Assembly: GCA_017403985.1 (NCBI GenBank)
Contig: JAFRDE010000044.1
Coordinates: forward strand, 1 to 64,000
Length of the DNA stretch: 64,000 bases
Source of the DNA: Ruminococcus sp.
GTDB taxonomy: Bacteria > Bacillota > Clostridia > Oscillospirales > Acutalibacteraceae
Direction: 5' to 3'
The notes beneath the pieces are model-generated. The model was not told the origin of the DNA and made no database searches. It saw only the letters and a list, made by a program, of their open reading frames with translations. The position numbers were made by a program, and so were the translations under genes. How positions within the stretch are numbered: position 1 is the stretch's first letter; every line of letters starts with the position of its first letter. This document shows, in pieces, positions 1-8,401 of the stretch.

Positions 1-101
1 CTTTTTTCGTCGGGGTGAAAGGTAAAGGACTGCTGACCGTCGGCTTCACAATATTCCGTCAGCAGCTGATCCAAGCGTTCGTCACTGATCTTCTTCATCA
101 T
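1..101 (-). CDS. N-terminus of a protein encoded downstream of the ECF sigma factor (partial)
   Basis: Only the first 33 codons are inside the window. Two consecutive ATG codons (101 and 98) follow an AAGGAGG ribosome-binding site; the second ATG has the better spacing. The frame starts inside the 3' end of the sigma-factor gene, so the two are probably translationally coupled. The visible residues are polar (MMKKISDERLDQLL...) with no recognisable domain. By position this is where an anti-sigma factor or membrane partner of an ECF sigma factor is normally encoded, but nothing visible confirms that role. Confidence 0.6.
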   Translation of the reverse strand, partial: MMKKISDERLDQLLTEYCEADGQQSFTFHPDEK

Positions 102-582
102 AAAGCCTCCTTTTCAACAGTTTCTTTGCGGTATTCAGGCGCGACTTGACCGTGCCCTCGGGGATATCCAGCATCAGAGCGATTTCGCTCTGGCTGAACT
201 CGCGGAAGTAGTACAGCACGAGCACCAGCCGGTGCTTCTTCGGCAGTGAGAGCATTGCCGCGTGCAGGTCGAGATAAGCGTCGATATCCGTCTGGCGATC
301 CGGGATCGAGCGGATAAAGCGCTCCTTTTCCTCTTCGGACGCAAAAATCGCCCTGGACGTATTGTATTTGCGCTTTGCCGAATTTTTGAAAATGTTCGCG
401 CAGATCGCGAACAGCCAGCTTTTGAAGCTGAGCGCGGGATCGTATCGATCAAATTTGTCTACCGCGCGCGCCCATGTATCTTGAAACAAGTCTTCGGCGT
501 CATGTACGTTGCCGCACAGCTTCATGCAGAATCGCGTCAGCTCGGCGGAATATTCCGCGACATACCGCTCAAAATCGGTCAA
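82..582 (-). CDS. RNA polymerase sigma-70 factor, ECF subfamily
   Basis: The protein is 166 residues, typical for an ECF sigma factor. Region 2 occupies roughly residues 10-75 (DLFQDTWARAVDKFDRY) and region 4 roughly 105-160, with the helix-turn-helix segment SQSEIALMLDIPEGTVKSRL. The start is TTG at 582, preceded by a GGGGTGAAG ribosome-binding site six bases upstream; no better in-frame ATG exists. The gene overlaps the next one downstream, whose ATG lies before its stop, as in sigma/anti-sigma pairs. It should direct RNA polymerase to a small stress or envelope regulon; the target promoter is not known. Confidence 0.9.
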   Translation of the reverse strand: MTDFERYVAEYSAELTRFCMKLCGNVHDAEDLFQDTWARAVDKFDRYDPALSFKSWLFAICANIFKNSAKRKYNTSRAIFASEEEKERFIRSIPDRQTDIDAYLDLHAAMLSLPKKHRLVLVLYYFREFSQSEIALMLDIPEGTVKSRLNTAKKLLKRRLYDEEDQ

Positions 583-722
583 GTCTTCACCCCCCTGCTT
601 GACCTTTGCACCCTGTTATTCCGGACAAATACGGATGCTGCTGAAAGCCTTTCAACTCATATACAATTGAAGGCTTCAAAAGGTTCATTATTTTTTATAG
701 TATCACAGTTTTTTACATAATT

Positions 723-757
723 CAAAACGGAGATACCGATTTGGTATCTCCGTTTTG
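723..757 (-). terminator. Hairpin terminator downstream of tRNA-Arg
   Basis: A perfect 15-bp inverted repeat (CAAAACGGAGATACC and its complement) encloses a 5-base loop. It lies directly 3' of tRNA-Arg and ends in TTTTG on the minus strand. It could also act on the opposite strand. Confidence 0.75.
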
Positions 758-760
758 ATA

Positions 761-837
761 TGGCCCGCCCGAAGAGATTTGAACTCCCGTTCTCCGGAAT
801 CGGAATCCGTTGCGTTATCCAGCTGCGCCACGGGCGG
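761..837 (-). tRNA. tRNA-Arg (anticodon CCG)
   Basis: A full cloverleaf can be folded: 7-bp acceptor CCGCCCG/CGGGCGG, discriminator G, encoded CCA (761-763), and T-loop TTCAAAT. The anticodon loop TTCCGAT gives anticodon CCG, reading CGG. The anticodon stem has one mismatch at its top pair (A27/G43). Confidence 0.93.
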
Positions 838-930
838 ATGATATTATTTCGGCATACGCCGTAAATAATATTATACACTTTTCCTGCCGATTAATCAAGT
901 CCTGCGGCAAGAATTCTCAAAACGATCTCG

Positions 931-1281
931 TTATCCGCTGAATGACCGGATAACGAAATTCATGATGTGTATCACGCACAACGCGCAGTAAAGCGTCAGG
1001 ACAAAGGCGACAAAGCGATCTACAAGACGCAGTTCACGCGCCGATAAACAGCGGCACATGCGACACACGAGCGCTAACAGTAAAGCCGGAAATAATCCTT
1101 TGAAAAGCAATCCCGGCAGCGGCTCCCCTATCACCGGACGCATCAGCGGGTTCGCCTCATAAAAGCCGCCGGATCTCAGTAAAACGACCGTACAGATCCA
1201 GTCGGCAATATTCAGCGCATACAGCAGACACAGCTTGCGCGACAGCGAACGGATATCAATGATCTCTCCCGTAATACCACC
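931..1281 (-). CDS. Small membrane protein, DUF5658-like; start unclear
   Basis: The frame is open from 1281 to the stop at 931 (up to 116 codons). It encodes three or four hydrophobic segments and the motif NIADWICTVVLL...GGFYEANPLMRP, which resembles the DUF5658 signature (N-x-x-D near the first helix, then EANPLM). The first ATG (1143) lies inside that motif, so the true start must be further upstream, but the upstream frame contains only ATT, ATC or CTG candidates after an in-frame TGA. A GAGGTGG sequence precedes an ATT at 1275. Either a non-standard start is used or the 5' end is mutated. No function is known for the family. Confidence 0.6.
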   Translation of the reverse strand, partial: GGITGEIIDIRSLSRKLCLLYALNIADWICTVVLLRSGGFYEANPLMRPVIGEPLPGLLFKGLFPALLLALVCRMCRCLSARELRLVDRFVAFVLTLYCALCVIHIMNFVIRSFSG

Positions 1282-1379
1282 TCAATCATATCTTATCCGC
1301 CGCGAAAAGGATTATGAAAAGCTGCCGATGTTTTTTGTTTCGGCCAAAACGCAAGTCAAGAAAGTTTTTCAGAAAACTG

Positions 1380-1408
1380 TTGACAAAATACTCTTGTTAT
1401 GCTATTAT
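1380..1408 (+). promoter_or_regulatory. Sigma-70 type promoter of the tRNA-Thr/tRNA-Tyr unit
   Basis: TTGACA (1380-1385) and TATTAT (1403-1408) are separated by 17 bp and end about 30 bp upstream of tRNA-Thr. Confidence 0.75.
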
Positions 1409-1439
1409 ATCTTAGCACGAAAAAGGTGCCGGTTAAAAT

Positions 1440-1515
1440 GCTGGTGTAGCTCAGTTGGTAGAGCAGCTGATTTGTAATCAGCAGGTCGGGGGTTCGAGTC
1501 CGTCCACCAGCTCCA
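1440..1515 (+). tRNA. tRNA-Thr (anticodon TGT)
   Basis: Complete cloverleaf: acceptor GCTGGTG/CACCAGC, discriminator T, CCA encoded. The anticodon stem GCTGA/TCAGC holds loop TTTGTAA, giving anticodon TGT. It is followed after 9 bases by tRNA-Tyr and shares its promoter. Confidence 0.96.
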
Positions 1516-1524
1516 TAATAATAT

Positions 1525-1609
1525 GGGAGAGTTCCCGAGTGGCCAAAGGGGGCAGACTGTAAATCTGTTGTCAGTGACTTCGGTGGTTCGAATCCACCCT
1601 CTCCCACCA
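1525..1609 (+). tRNA. tRNA-Tyr (anticodon GTA)
   Basis: Acceptor GGGAGAG/CTCTCCC, discriminator A, encoded CCA, anticodon loop CTGTAAA and the long variable arm of a class II tRNA. Its 3' end (from 1596) is duplicated at 1924, and its T-arm sequence reappears inverted at 1660-1676. Confidence 0.96.
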
Positions 1610-1686
1610 TAAAGATGCACACAAGCTTTTAGCTTGTGTGTTTTCTTTTTCTTAAGGTAGAGAGGGTGGATTCGAAGGCGACTGTG
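1596..1686 (+). repeat. Direct repeat copy A: tRNA-Tyr 3' end, terminator and flank
   Basis: This 91-base segment holds the last 14 bases of tRNA-Tyr, the terminator and a following tract ending GGCGACTGTG. It is repeated with few differences at 1924-2015. Within copy A, 1660-1676 is the exact inverse complement of tRNA bases 1587-1603. Confidence 0.9.
1618..1650 (+). terminator. Terminator of the tRNA-Thr/tRNA-Tyr unit
   Basis: Stem ACACAAGCT/AGCTTGTGT with a short T loop, followed by TGTTTTCTTTTT. A near-identical copy lies at 1946-1980. Confidence 0.9.
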
Positions 1687-1923
1687 CCTCGTCGTCACTC
1701 GCCGTATTCGGCGGACGCATCCGGTTGGTGCGTCCTGACCTCATGTGGCGGTTCCTCCTCTCCCCAAAAAGCAGGGGCTTTTCGGGGACCCCGATTGAGC
1801 GTCAGCGCATGGCGAAGGTAAAATCAGTCCGGCGGACTGATTTTAAGGAGAGCGTAGATTACACTTCTGTTCAGGAGGTGTCGCTCCGAATACGGGGTAC
1901 CGCTTTACCGACTCATCAACACA

Positions 1924-2015
1924 ACCCTCTCCCACCATATAGATGCACACAAGCTTTTTAGCTTGTGTGTTTTCTTTTTCTTAAGTGAGAGAGGGTAGAT
2001 TCGAAGGCGACTGTG
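1924..2015 (+). repeat. Direct repeat copy B of the tRNA-Tyr 3' segment
   Basis: About 92 bases nearly identical to 1596-1686, including the tRNA-Tyr 3' terminal CCCTCTCCCACCA and the terminator. The remainder of the tRNA is absent. The 237 bases between the two copies (1687-1923) show no convincing gene. Such an arrangement fits an old site-specific insertion at the tRNA or an unequal duplication. Confidence 0.85.
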
Positions 2016-2238
2016 GCAAGGGTCGCATTCTGAAAAGGCCTGTGGTGAACGTGTTTGTCCGTGTCGGATCAAGAACATAAACTAATGCGTGCATCTCGCC
2101 GGGACCGGCAGGATCCTCTCCCTCCTCGGCGAACACCGTTAATTCAAAGGGCACGGCAAGGCTCACCATTACCGCGAGCACCAGCAACAGTGAAACCAAT
2201 CCTTTCGTTAACTTTTTCAACAATCCGAATCTGCGCAT
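1981..2238 (-). pseudogene. Truncated secreted-protein gene with signal peptide
   Basis: The ATG at 2238 has an AAAGGTGA ribosome-binding site. It opens a frame with a clear signal peptide (MRRFGLLKKLTKGLVSLLLV..., cleavage near FAEE), and then about 30 residues of mature protein. The last 15 or so codons run into copy B of the tRNA-Tyr repeat, so the natural 3' end has been replaced. The 85-residue product has no recognisable domain. It is best read as the 5' remnant of a surface or secreted protein interrupted by the event that made the repeat; a tiny secreted peptide is less likely. Confidence 0.65.
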
Positions 2239-2418
2239 AAAATCACCTTTATATCGTATTAAATCACATAATATACCAGTATAGTAATACATCATAACCA
2301 TAACGAAATCGGTATAATGAAACAATGAGCTTTTGCGACAAAAATATAAACGGTTTTTGTTCAATATGTTCAAGGTGAAATGCGCTTCCTTTGCCCAAAA
2401 AACGATTCAAAAGCAAAA

Positions 2419-2441
2419 GCAGGGAGCTTTCTGCCCCCTGC
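2419..2441 (-). terminator. Terminator of the sucrose operon
   Basis: Stem GCAGGG/CCCTGC followed on the minus strand by TTTTGCTTTTG, 30 bases after the stop of the GH13 gene. Confidence 0.75.
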
Positions 2442-2471
2442 CCTATTATCTTCGTTATTCTATCGGTCTGT

Positions 2472-4313
2472 TTATGACTTTTCCATCGCCCACAAAAAGC
2501 CGTAGGGCTTGAGGGTGACCGTATCTGTCGTATGCTTTTTACCGGTTGCCAGATCGGTATAGGATATCTCGGATTCAAAAGAAACCGTGCGCTCATATTC
2601 GCAGAAGTTGAACAGCGCCATCATCGCCTGTTCCTTGTACGCGCGGTAAAAGCCGAGGACATTTTGCGAGTCGGTATCAAACGTCGTGATCTTCGCCCAC
2701 TGCTTGAATACCCTGTTCTTCCCGCGGATCTCTCCGAGCTTTTTCAGTGTGGAGAATATCCTGCCCTGATAGCTTTCGGGATCGCTGCGCTTTTTGGCGA
2801 GCTTTCTGTCGAATTTGCCGCGGTGGAGATAGCGGCTGTCGAACTTCTTTTTGATATCCGCGTGATACCAGTAATCATTCAGCTGACCGACCTCGTCGCC
2901 GCTGTAGATGACGGGGATGCCGCTCAGTGTAAACATGAACGCGTGAAGCATGATGTCCGCGTCGACAGCGACGCCGAGCGCTTGATCATCCTTGTCCCAC
3001 AGCGCCGCTTCGATACCGCAAAGGCTCGCGGCGGTTCCGCACAGACGCGCGTCATGCGAGATCTGATCGTCGTTATACAGTTCTCCGCGCGCGGTACTGC
3101 CCTTGAATCTGCCCGTGAAATAATCGTTCAGGAATTTTTTATGCGGTATCTCCTCCATGCCGAAATGACGGAGGAAATCATAATCAAGCCCCCATCCGAT
3201 ATCATCGTGACAGCGCAGATAGTTGAGGAACACACAGTTCGGCGGCAGTTCGCCGACCTTGTCGATCTGTTTGCGCAGCAGACGAACGTCGCGCGTGGCA
3301 AACGTATTCCAGATGCTCGCCATCGTCGTGACATTGTATAAGATATGACACTCGGGCTTTTCCTCCGTTCCGAAATACGGGGCGACCTTAGAGGGCTCCA
3401 TCACAACCTCGCCGAGCAGCAGGACCGACGGACACACGATCTCACAGATGATGCGCATCATCCTCACGATATTGTGAACCTGCGGCAGATTGCGGCAGGA
3501 GGTGCCGAGCTGCTTCCAGATATACGGAACCGCGTCCAGACGGATCACGTCGATACCCGCGTTGGCGAGGAACAGCATATTGGCTGTCATATCGTTGAAC
3601 ACCATCGGGTTAGAGTAATTCAGATCCCACTGATACGGATAGAAGGTCGTCATCACGATCTCTCCGCTGTCGAGCTGCGTGAAGTTCCCCGGCGCGGTCG
3701 TCGGGAACACCTGCGGGACCGTTCTTTCATATTCGTCCGGCGTCTCCCAGCTGTCATAGAAGAAATAGTGGCTGCGGGCGTCCGGATCGCCCTGGCGCGC
3801 TGCTTTTGCCCATTCGTGCTCGTCGCTGGTGTGATTCATCACAAAATCCAGGCAGCAGTTGATGCCGCGCTCATGACAGAGAGCGGTCAGCTTTTTCAGA
3901 TCCTCCATCGTACCGAGCTTAGGCTGGACCTTGCGGAAATCTGATACCGCGTAACCGCCGTCGCTGTTTTCCTCGGGGCTGTCGAGCAGGGGCATCAGGT
4001 GGAGATAGTTGACGCCGCTCTCGGTAAAGTAATCGATATTTCTGATCACGCCGTTGAGATTACCGGCAAAATTATCCACATAGAGCATCATGCCGACGAT
4101 ATCGTTGCCCCGATACCAGTAGGTATCCTGTTCGCGCTCGCGGTCACGCTTTTTCAACGCCTCATCGCGCTCGGTATAATACTGTTTGATCAGCTTGCAG
4201 AGGTAATCAAAGCCCTGCTTATCTTCATGATACAGCTCATAATAGAGCCACTTCAATTCGTCATAACGTATTTTGAAGCGGATGCCGAGTTCATTGGTGA
4301 AATCCTTTTTCAT
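2472..4313 (-). CDS. Amylosucrase-like glycoside hydrolase (GH13, subfamily 4 type)
   Basis: The 613-residue length matches amylosucrases (about 630). It has an N-terminal helical region, then a (beta/alpha)8 barrel. Visible catalytic residues are the nucleophile near D260 (DVIRLDAVPYIW), the acid/base near E302 (LLLGEVVM) and the stabilising Asp near 370 (YLRCHDDIGW). The segment WKQLGTSCRNLPQVH closely resembles the family's WKQ-GTSCENLPQ. Amylosucrases transfer the glucosyl unit of sucrose to a glucan, releasing fructose, or hydrolyse it. No signal peptide, so cytosolic. It sits beside fructokinase at the end of the sucrose operon, which fits intracellular sucrose cleavage. A sucrose hydrolase activity cannot be excluded. 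Confidence 0.88.
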   Translation of the reverse strand: MKKDFTNELGIRFKIRYDELKWLYYELYHEDKQGFDYLCKLIKQYYTERDEALKKRDREREQDTYWYRGNDIVGMMLYVDNFAGNLNGVIRNIDYFTESGVNYLHLMPLLDSPEENSDGGYAVSDFRKVQPKLGTMEDLKKLTALCHERGINCCLDFVMNHTSDEHEWAKAARQGDPDARSHYFFYDSWETPDEYERTVPQVFPTTAPGNFTQLDSGEIVMTTFYPYQWDLNYSNPMVFNDMTANMLFLANAGIDVIRLDAVPYIWKQLGTSCRNLPQVHNIVRMMRIICEIVCPSVLLLGEVVMEPSKVAPYFGTEEKPECHILYNVTTMASIWNTFATRDVRLLRKQIDKVGELPPNCVFLNYLRCHDDIGWGLDYDFLRHFGMEEIPHKKFLNDYFTGRFKGSTARGELYNDDQISHDARLCGTAASLCGIEAALWDKDDQALGVAVDADIMLHAFMFTLSGIPVIYSGDEVGQLNDYWYHADIKKKFDSRYLHRGKFDRKLAKKRSDPESYQGRIFSTLKKLGEIRGKNRVFKQWAKITTFDTDSQNVLGFYRAYKEQAMMALFNFCEYERTVSFESEISYTDLATGKKHTTDTVTLKPYGFLWAMEKS

Positions 4314-4414
4314 GACTATCGTTCTCCCTGAAAAAGATTGTGTATGTATTGCATAAACCGAACGCGGCTGCGGTTCGGCTCCTGCCTTTTTATCTGTTCA
4401 AAAGATAAGAAGGC

Positions 4415-5383
4415 TCAGTTTTCAGACAGTATTTTTTCAACGTCGGCGCGGTCGGGCATCGAGCGGATCGCACCCTTCTTGGTGGTGACGAAATATGCCG
4501 CCGCGTTCGCAAAGCGAAGCATATTCGTAAGATCGCTTTCCGTCAGACCGTCAAGCCCGTTGTCCAAAACGAACGCCTGAACGCAGGCGCAGAAGGTGTC
4601 GCCAGCGCCGGTGGTCTCGATCGTTCCGCCGAGCTGAAAAGCGGGTACGAATACCTTTTGATCCTCATAATAGGAATAGCTTCCGTCGGGTCCGGCGGTG
4701 ATATTGAACAGGCGGATATTCGGGAAGTTCTTTTTCAGATAATCAGCGCCCTCGTCGAAGTCCGCGCTGCCGGACAGGAATTCGATCTCATTGTCGGCGA
4801 TCTTCAGAACGTCGCACTGTGACAGTCCCCACTCGATCTGCTCGCGCGCCGCGTCAAGGCTGCTCCACAGCGGAGGACGGAGGTTCGGGTCGAAGGAGAT
4901 CAGACAGCCGTTTTCCTTGGCGATACGCACCGCCTTCTTGGTCGCCTCGCGCACCGCGTCATGCGTCATCGACAGCGTTCCGAAGTGGAAGATCTTCGCG
5001 CTTTTGATCAAGTCCTCGTGGATCTCGTCAGCGGTAAGCATCATATCGGCGCCCGGATTGCGGTAGAAGGAAAAATCGCGGTCGCCGTTTTCAAAGGTCT
5101 GTACAAACGCGAGCGTCGTATTGACCGTCGGATCCAAAACCAGTGCGTCGATGTTGATCCCGCTCGAAGCGACGGTATCGCGCAGGCTCCTGCCGAAAAT
5201 ATCGTCGCCGACCTTGCCGATGAAAGCGCAGCGCTTATCGAGCTTGTTCAGCATGGCGAGCACGTTGCAGGGCGCGCCGCCGGGATTCGCTTCAAACAGC
5301 GGATTGCCCTGGTCGGACATTCCGTTCTGTGTAAAATCTATCAATAATTCGCCTAAGGCGACTACATCATATTCTTTGTTCAT
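4415..5383 (-). CDS. scrK: Fructokinase, PfkB/ribokinase family
   Basis: 322 residues with both PfkB signatures: an N-terminal GGAPCNVLAMLNKL near residue 35 and the C-terminal TTGAGDTFCACV near 255, whose Asp is the catalytic base. It phosphorylates fructose to fructose-6-phosphate using ATP. The product is the sink for fructose released by the neighbouring amylosucrase-like and GH32 enzymes. The start ATG at 5383 follows a GAGGGTAATGAA ribosome-binding site. The paralogue at 33265 is a 1-phosphofructokinase and lacks this sucrose context. Confidence 0.9.
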   Translation of the reverse strand: MNKEYDVVALGELLIDFTQNGMSDQGNPLFEANPGGAPCNVLAMLNKLDKRCAFIGKVGDDIFGRSLRDTVASSGINIDALVLDPTVNTTLAFVQTFENGDRDFSFYRNPGADMMLTADEIHEDLIKSAKIFHFGTLSMTHDAVREATKKAVRIAKENGCLISFDPNLRPPLWSSLDAAREQIEWGLSQCDVLKIADNEIEFLSGSADFDEGADYLKKNFPNIRLFNITAGPDGSYSYYEDQKVFVPAFQLGGTIETTGAGDTFCACVQAFVLDNGLDGLTESDLTNMLRFANAAAYFVTTKKGAIRSMPDRADVEKILSEN

Positions 5384-5554
5384 TTCATTACCCTCAAATC
5401 GATGTTAAGGCAATACCGCATGATTCGGGTGTGCGGATTGCGAAGTCATAATGCAAGCAAGGCGAGCACCGCAAGTAGTGCGGTGCAGCCTTAAACGTAT
5501 GCCGGACTGACTAAGCAGCCCGGCACATAATGAGAAAAGGAGCGAAATAGAAAA

Positions 5555-6703
5555 TCAATACCTGGCACACTCGGGCGCGTTGGCTTCTGCAGAAACCGGA
5601 TCATACCAAATCAGGTTGTTGCCGGATTCTTTATCGAACAGCTGGATCAGCTTGGGCTGGACGGTGAACTTGATGTTCGCGCCCATGGATACGTCGGTCT
5701 CGAGATCCATCGTGGGGATGACCATGACGACCTCGTCGTCGCCGGAACGTGCATGGAGGTTGAACTCGGTACCGAGCAGCTCGCTGACTTCGACCTTCGC
5801 GCTCAGCTCACCTTCACCGACGGTGATGTGCTGGGGACGGATGCCGCAGATGATCTCGCAGGGCTTCTGATCACGGGACTTGAGCGCCTTCTGCTGGAAG
5901 TCATCGAGTTCGAACTTGACGCCGCGAATCTCAGCGATATATTTGCCGTTCTCAAGCAGCAGCTTGCAGCCTGCGAAGAAGTTCATAACGGGCATTCCGA
6001 TGAAGCCTGCTACAAAGAGGTTGACGGGCTTGCCGAACAGCTCCTGAGGCGTACCGATCTGGTTGACATAGCCGTCTTTCATGATAACGATACGGTCACC
6101 GAGCGTCATCGCTTCGGTCTGGTCGTGCGTTACATACATGAAGGTGGTGTTGATACGGGAACGGAGCTTGATGATCTCGGCGCGCATCTGGTTTCTCAGC
6201 TTAGCGTCGAGGTTGGACAGCGGCTCGTCCATGAGGAATACTTTCGGATCACGGACCATCGCGCGGCCGATCGCAACACGCTGGCGCTGACCGCCGGAGA
6301 GAGCCTTCGGCTTACGGTCGAGATACTGGGTGATATCCAGTACGCGGGCGACCTCTTCGACCTTCTGCTTGATCTCAGCCTTCGGAACCTTCTTGAGCTT
6401 CAGCGCAAAGCCGAGGTTGTCGCGGACGGTCATATGCGGATAAAGCGCGTAGGACTGGAATACCATGGCGATATCGCGGTCTTTGGGCTCGACGTTGTTG
6501 CAGAGCTTGCCGTCGATATACAGCTCGCCGCCGGAGATATCCTCCAGACCGGCTACCATGCGGAGGGTGGTGGACTTACCGCAGCCGGAAGGACCGACCA
6601 GAACGATAAATTCCTTATCTTTGATGTGCAGGTTGACGTCGTGGACAGCTGTTACGTCGCCGTCGTATACCTTTTTGATTCCTTTTAATATAACTTCTGA
6701 CAT
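5555..6703 (-). CDS. msmK: Carbohydrate ABC transporter ATP-binding protein, MsmK/UgpC type
   Basis: 382 residues. Walker A GPSGCGKST at about 37-45, signature LSGGQRQRVAIGRAM, Walker B VFLMDEPLSNLD, the H-loop THDQTEA, and a C-terminal OB-like regulatory (TOBE) region from about 240. This architecture is typical of the shared ATPase that energises several CUT1 sugar importers. It is encoded within the sucrose locus whose permeases and binding protein lie at 9.2-12.3 kb and lack an ATPase of their own, so it most likely serves them, and perhaps other importers elsewhere. The ribosome-binding site is weak. Confidence 0.92.
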   Translation of the reverse strand: MSEVILKGIKKVYDGDVTAVHDVNLHIKDKEFIVLVGPSGCGKSTTLRMVAGLEDISGGELYIDGKLCNNVEPKDRDIAMVFQSYALYPHMTVRDNLGFALKLKKVPKAEIKQKVEEVARVLDITQYLDRKPKALSGGQRQRVAIGRAMVRDPKVFLMDEPLSNLDAKLRNQMRAEIIKLRSRINTTFMYVTHDQTEAMTLGDRIVIMKDGYVNQIGTPQELFGKPVNLFVAGFIGMPVMNFFAGCKLLLENGKYIAEIRGVKFELDDFQQKALKSRDQKPCEIICGIRPQHITVGEGELSAKVEVSELLGTEFNLHARSGDDEVVMVIPTMDLETDVSMGANIKFTVQPKLIQLFDKESGNNLIWYDPVSAEANAPECARY

Positions 6704-6918
6704 TTACATATGCTCTGACGGAAAGGACTCCTCCCAACCGCCTCGCGGCATTTTCATTGAAATGCACCGCATTACGACAGGTCTCCACGCTGCCGCACCG
6801 CAAGCTTACGGACATAATCCTCCTTCTTTATTGGTCGGACGCTCATATTGTGGAGTGACCGCCCGCCAATGGATTATATAAATAATAAAGGTTATTTGTT
6901 GAATCGGGATATCGTCAA

Positions 6919-8388
6919 TCAGATATCCAGTGTGTAATGTTCGATATCGATGAAGGCTTTGCCTTCGGTCTCAAAGCTGATTCCGTCAGCTTCTTGGGGT
7001 GAAAAGATTGCAAAGCTCGCCGCCTGTTCGCCGTCGTTGACAAAGAGCTCGAGACTGTATCGGTCCAGAATAAACCGCAGTTTGATCTCCCCTTTGCGGT
7101 CGCGTACCGCGAACTCGCGCCGGTTCAGAACCTCTTCAGGCCAGCCGGCTTTGCTTCTGTCCACAAGGACGGTACCCTTCTGAGGCGAATAGCGAACCGA
7201 GGTTACATAACCCTCTCCCTCGGCGACGTTGACGGTCGCGCTCTTATAAAGCGCCGTCTCATCCGGTCGGATGCGAAACGTCATATCGAGGCATCTCCCC
7301 TTCACGTCGGGGAACTCAGCCTTGCCGTTCACGGACACGTTCTCATAAGCGACCCGCTCTGTGCGATAGTTTTCCAGCTCCCTGACAGGACTTTGGATCA
7401 GTCTTCCGCCGCGGACGTTCAGCTCGCGCGGCAGGGTCATCTGACCGAAGAAGGGCAGTTCCTTGATCGGGCGGACCTCAACGCTGTTCCAATACTGCAT
7501 CCACGCGATCAGCACGCGGCGCCCGTCAGCTGTGAGAACCGTCTGGGGAGCGTAGAAATCGAGACCGTAGTCGATCGTTTGCTCCGCCTCTTTTTCAAGG
7601 CTGAAATCATCGCCGAGCTTGCCGATCAGGCACAGCGTCGTGTTGCCGTAGATGAACTCCATATCGTCGCCGCGCATCTCCTGCGGGCTGACGATCAGGA
7701 CGTCTTTGCCGTCCAGCTTGAACAGATCGGGACACTCCCACATCCTGCCGAAACGGTTATGCGAAGCAGCTACCGTTCCGACACGGCGCCAATGCAGCGC
7801 GTCATCGCTTTCAAAGAGAAGCACCGCGCCGCTGCCGTCGGAGGTCAGGTTGCCGGCTACAACATAGAATTTGTCGCCGTCCTGCCATATTTTCGGATCG
7901 CGGAAGTGGACGTGGCTGCCGCCTTCCGGGAGCAGTTCGGGACCGATCACGGGATTGTCACCGAATTTCTCATAATCCACTCCGTCGCCGAAAGCGAGAC
8001 ACTGCGTCTGGAACTCATCACCGTCGTCCGTCTTGCTTACCCCTGTATAAATCAGCAGGTGCCGTCCGTCCCGAAGCTCAACCGCGCTGCCCGAAAAGCA
8101 GCCGTCTTTATCATAGCTCTGATCGGGTGCCAGCGCGCAGGGCAGGCGTTCCCAGCGGATAAAATCACGGGTTTTGACATGACCCCAGTGCATGGAATTC
8201 CAGTGTACGTCGTAGGGATAGTACTGGTAAAACAAATGATACTCGCCCTTGTACAGCGAAAAGCCGTTCGGGTCGTTGATCCAGCCGACGCCGCCCGTCA
8301 CATGAAAGCGCGGGAGCTGTGAACCGGATATCGTTGATATGCGCTCGGTCTCATAATCGCGCGCACGGGAAAGAAGAACACTAAACAT
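6919..8388 (-). CDS. Beta-fructofuranosidase / sucrose-6-phosphate hydrolase, GH32
   Basis: 489 residues with a five-bladed propeller and a C-terminal beta-sandwich. The three GH32 acidic motifs are visible: WINDPNG (nucleophile D39), FRDPK (transition-state stabiliser) and WECPD (acid/base Glu). It hydrolyses terminal fructose from sucrose or short fructans. There is no signal peptide, so it acts on imported sugar. Transport here is by ABC system without phosphorylation, so free sucrose or kestose is a likelier substrate than sucrose-6-phosphate. The ATG at 8388 has a GAGGAAAGATC ribosome-binding site 13 bases after the upstream DUF624 gene. Confidence 0.9.
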   Translation of the reverse strand: MFSVLLSRARDYETERISTISGSQLPRFHVTGGVGWINDPNGFSLYKGEYHLFYQYYPYDVHWNSMHWGHVKTRDFIRWERLPCALAPDQSYDKDGCFSGSAVELRDGRHLLIYTGVSKTDDGDEFQTQCLAFGDGVDYEKFGDNPVIGPELLPEGGSHVHFRDPKIWQDGDKFYVVAGNLTSDGSGAVLLFESDDALHWRRVGTVAASHNRFGRMWECPDLFKLDGKDVLIVSPQEMRGDDMEFIYGNTTLCLIGKLGDDFSLEKEAEQTIDYGLDFYAPQTVLTADGRRVLIAWMQYWNSVEVRPIKELPFFGQMTLPRELNVRGGRLIQSPVRELENYRTERVAYENVSVNGKAEFPDVKGRCLDMTFRIRPDETALYKSATVNVAEGEGYVTSVRYSPQKGTVLVDRSKAGWPEEVLNRREFAVRDRKGEIKLRFILDRYSLELFVNDGEQAASFAIFSPQEADGISFETEGKAFIDIEHYTLDI

Positions 8389-8401
8389 GATCTTTCCTCA
8401 A

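Noticed and set aside
1356-1698. Two overlapping open frames on the minus strand across the tRNA genes, translating to GEGGFEPP and GRGWIRTTEV-like peptides
   Set aside because: These are the well-known antisense translations of tRNA genes and are not proteins.
5753-6688. 311-codon plus frame opposite msmK
   Set aside because: A shadow of the ABC ATPase gene, caused by its codon bias; the minus strand has all ABC motifs.
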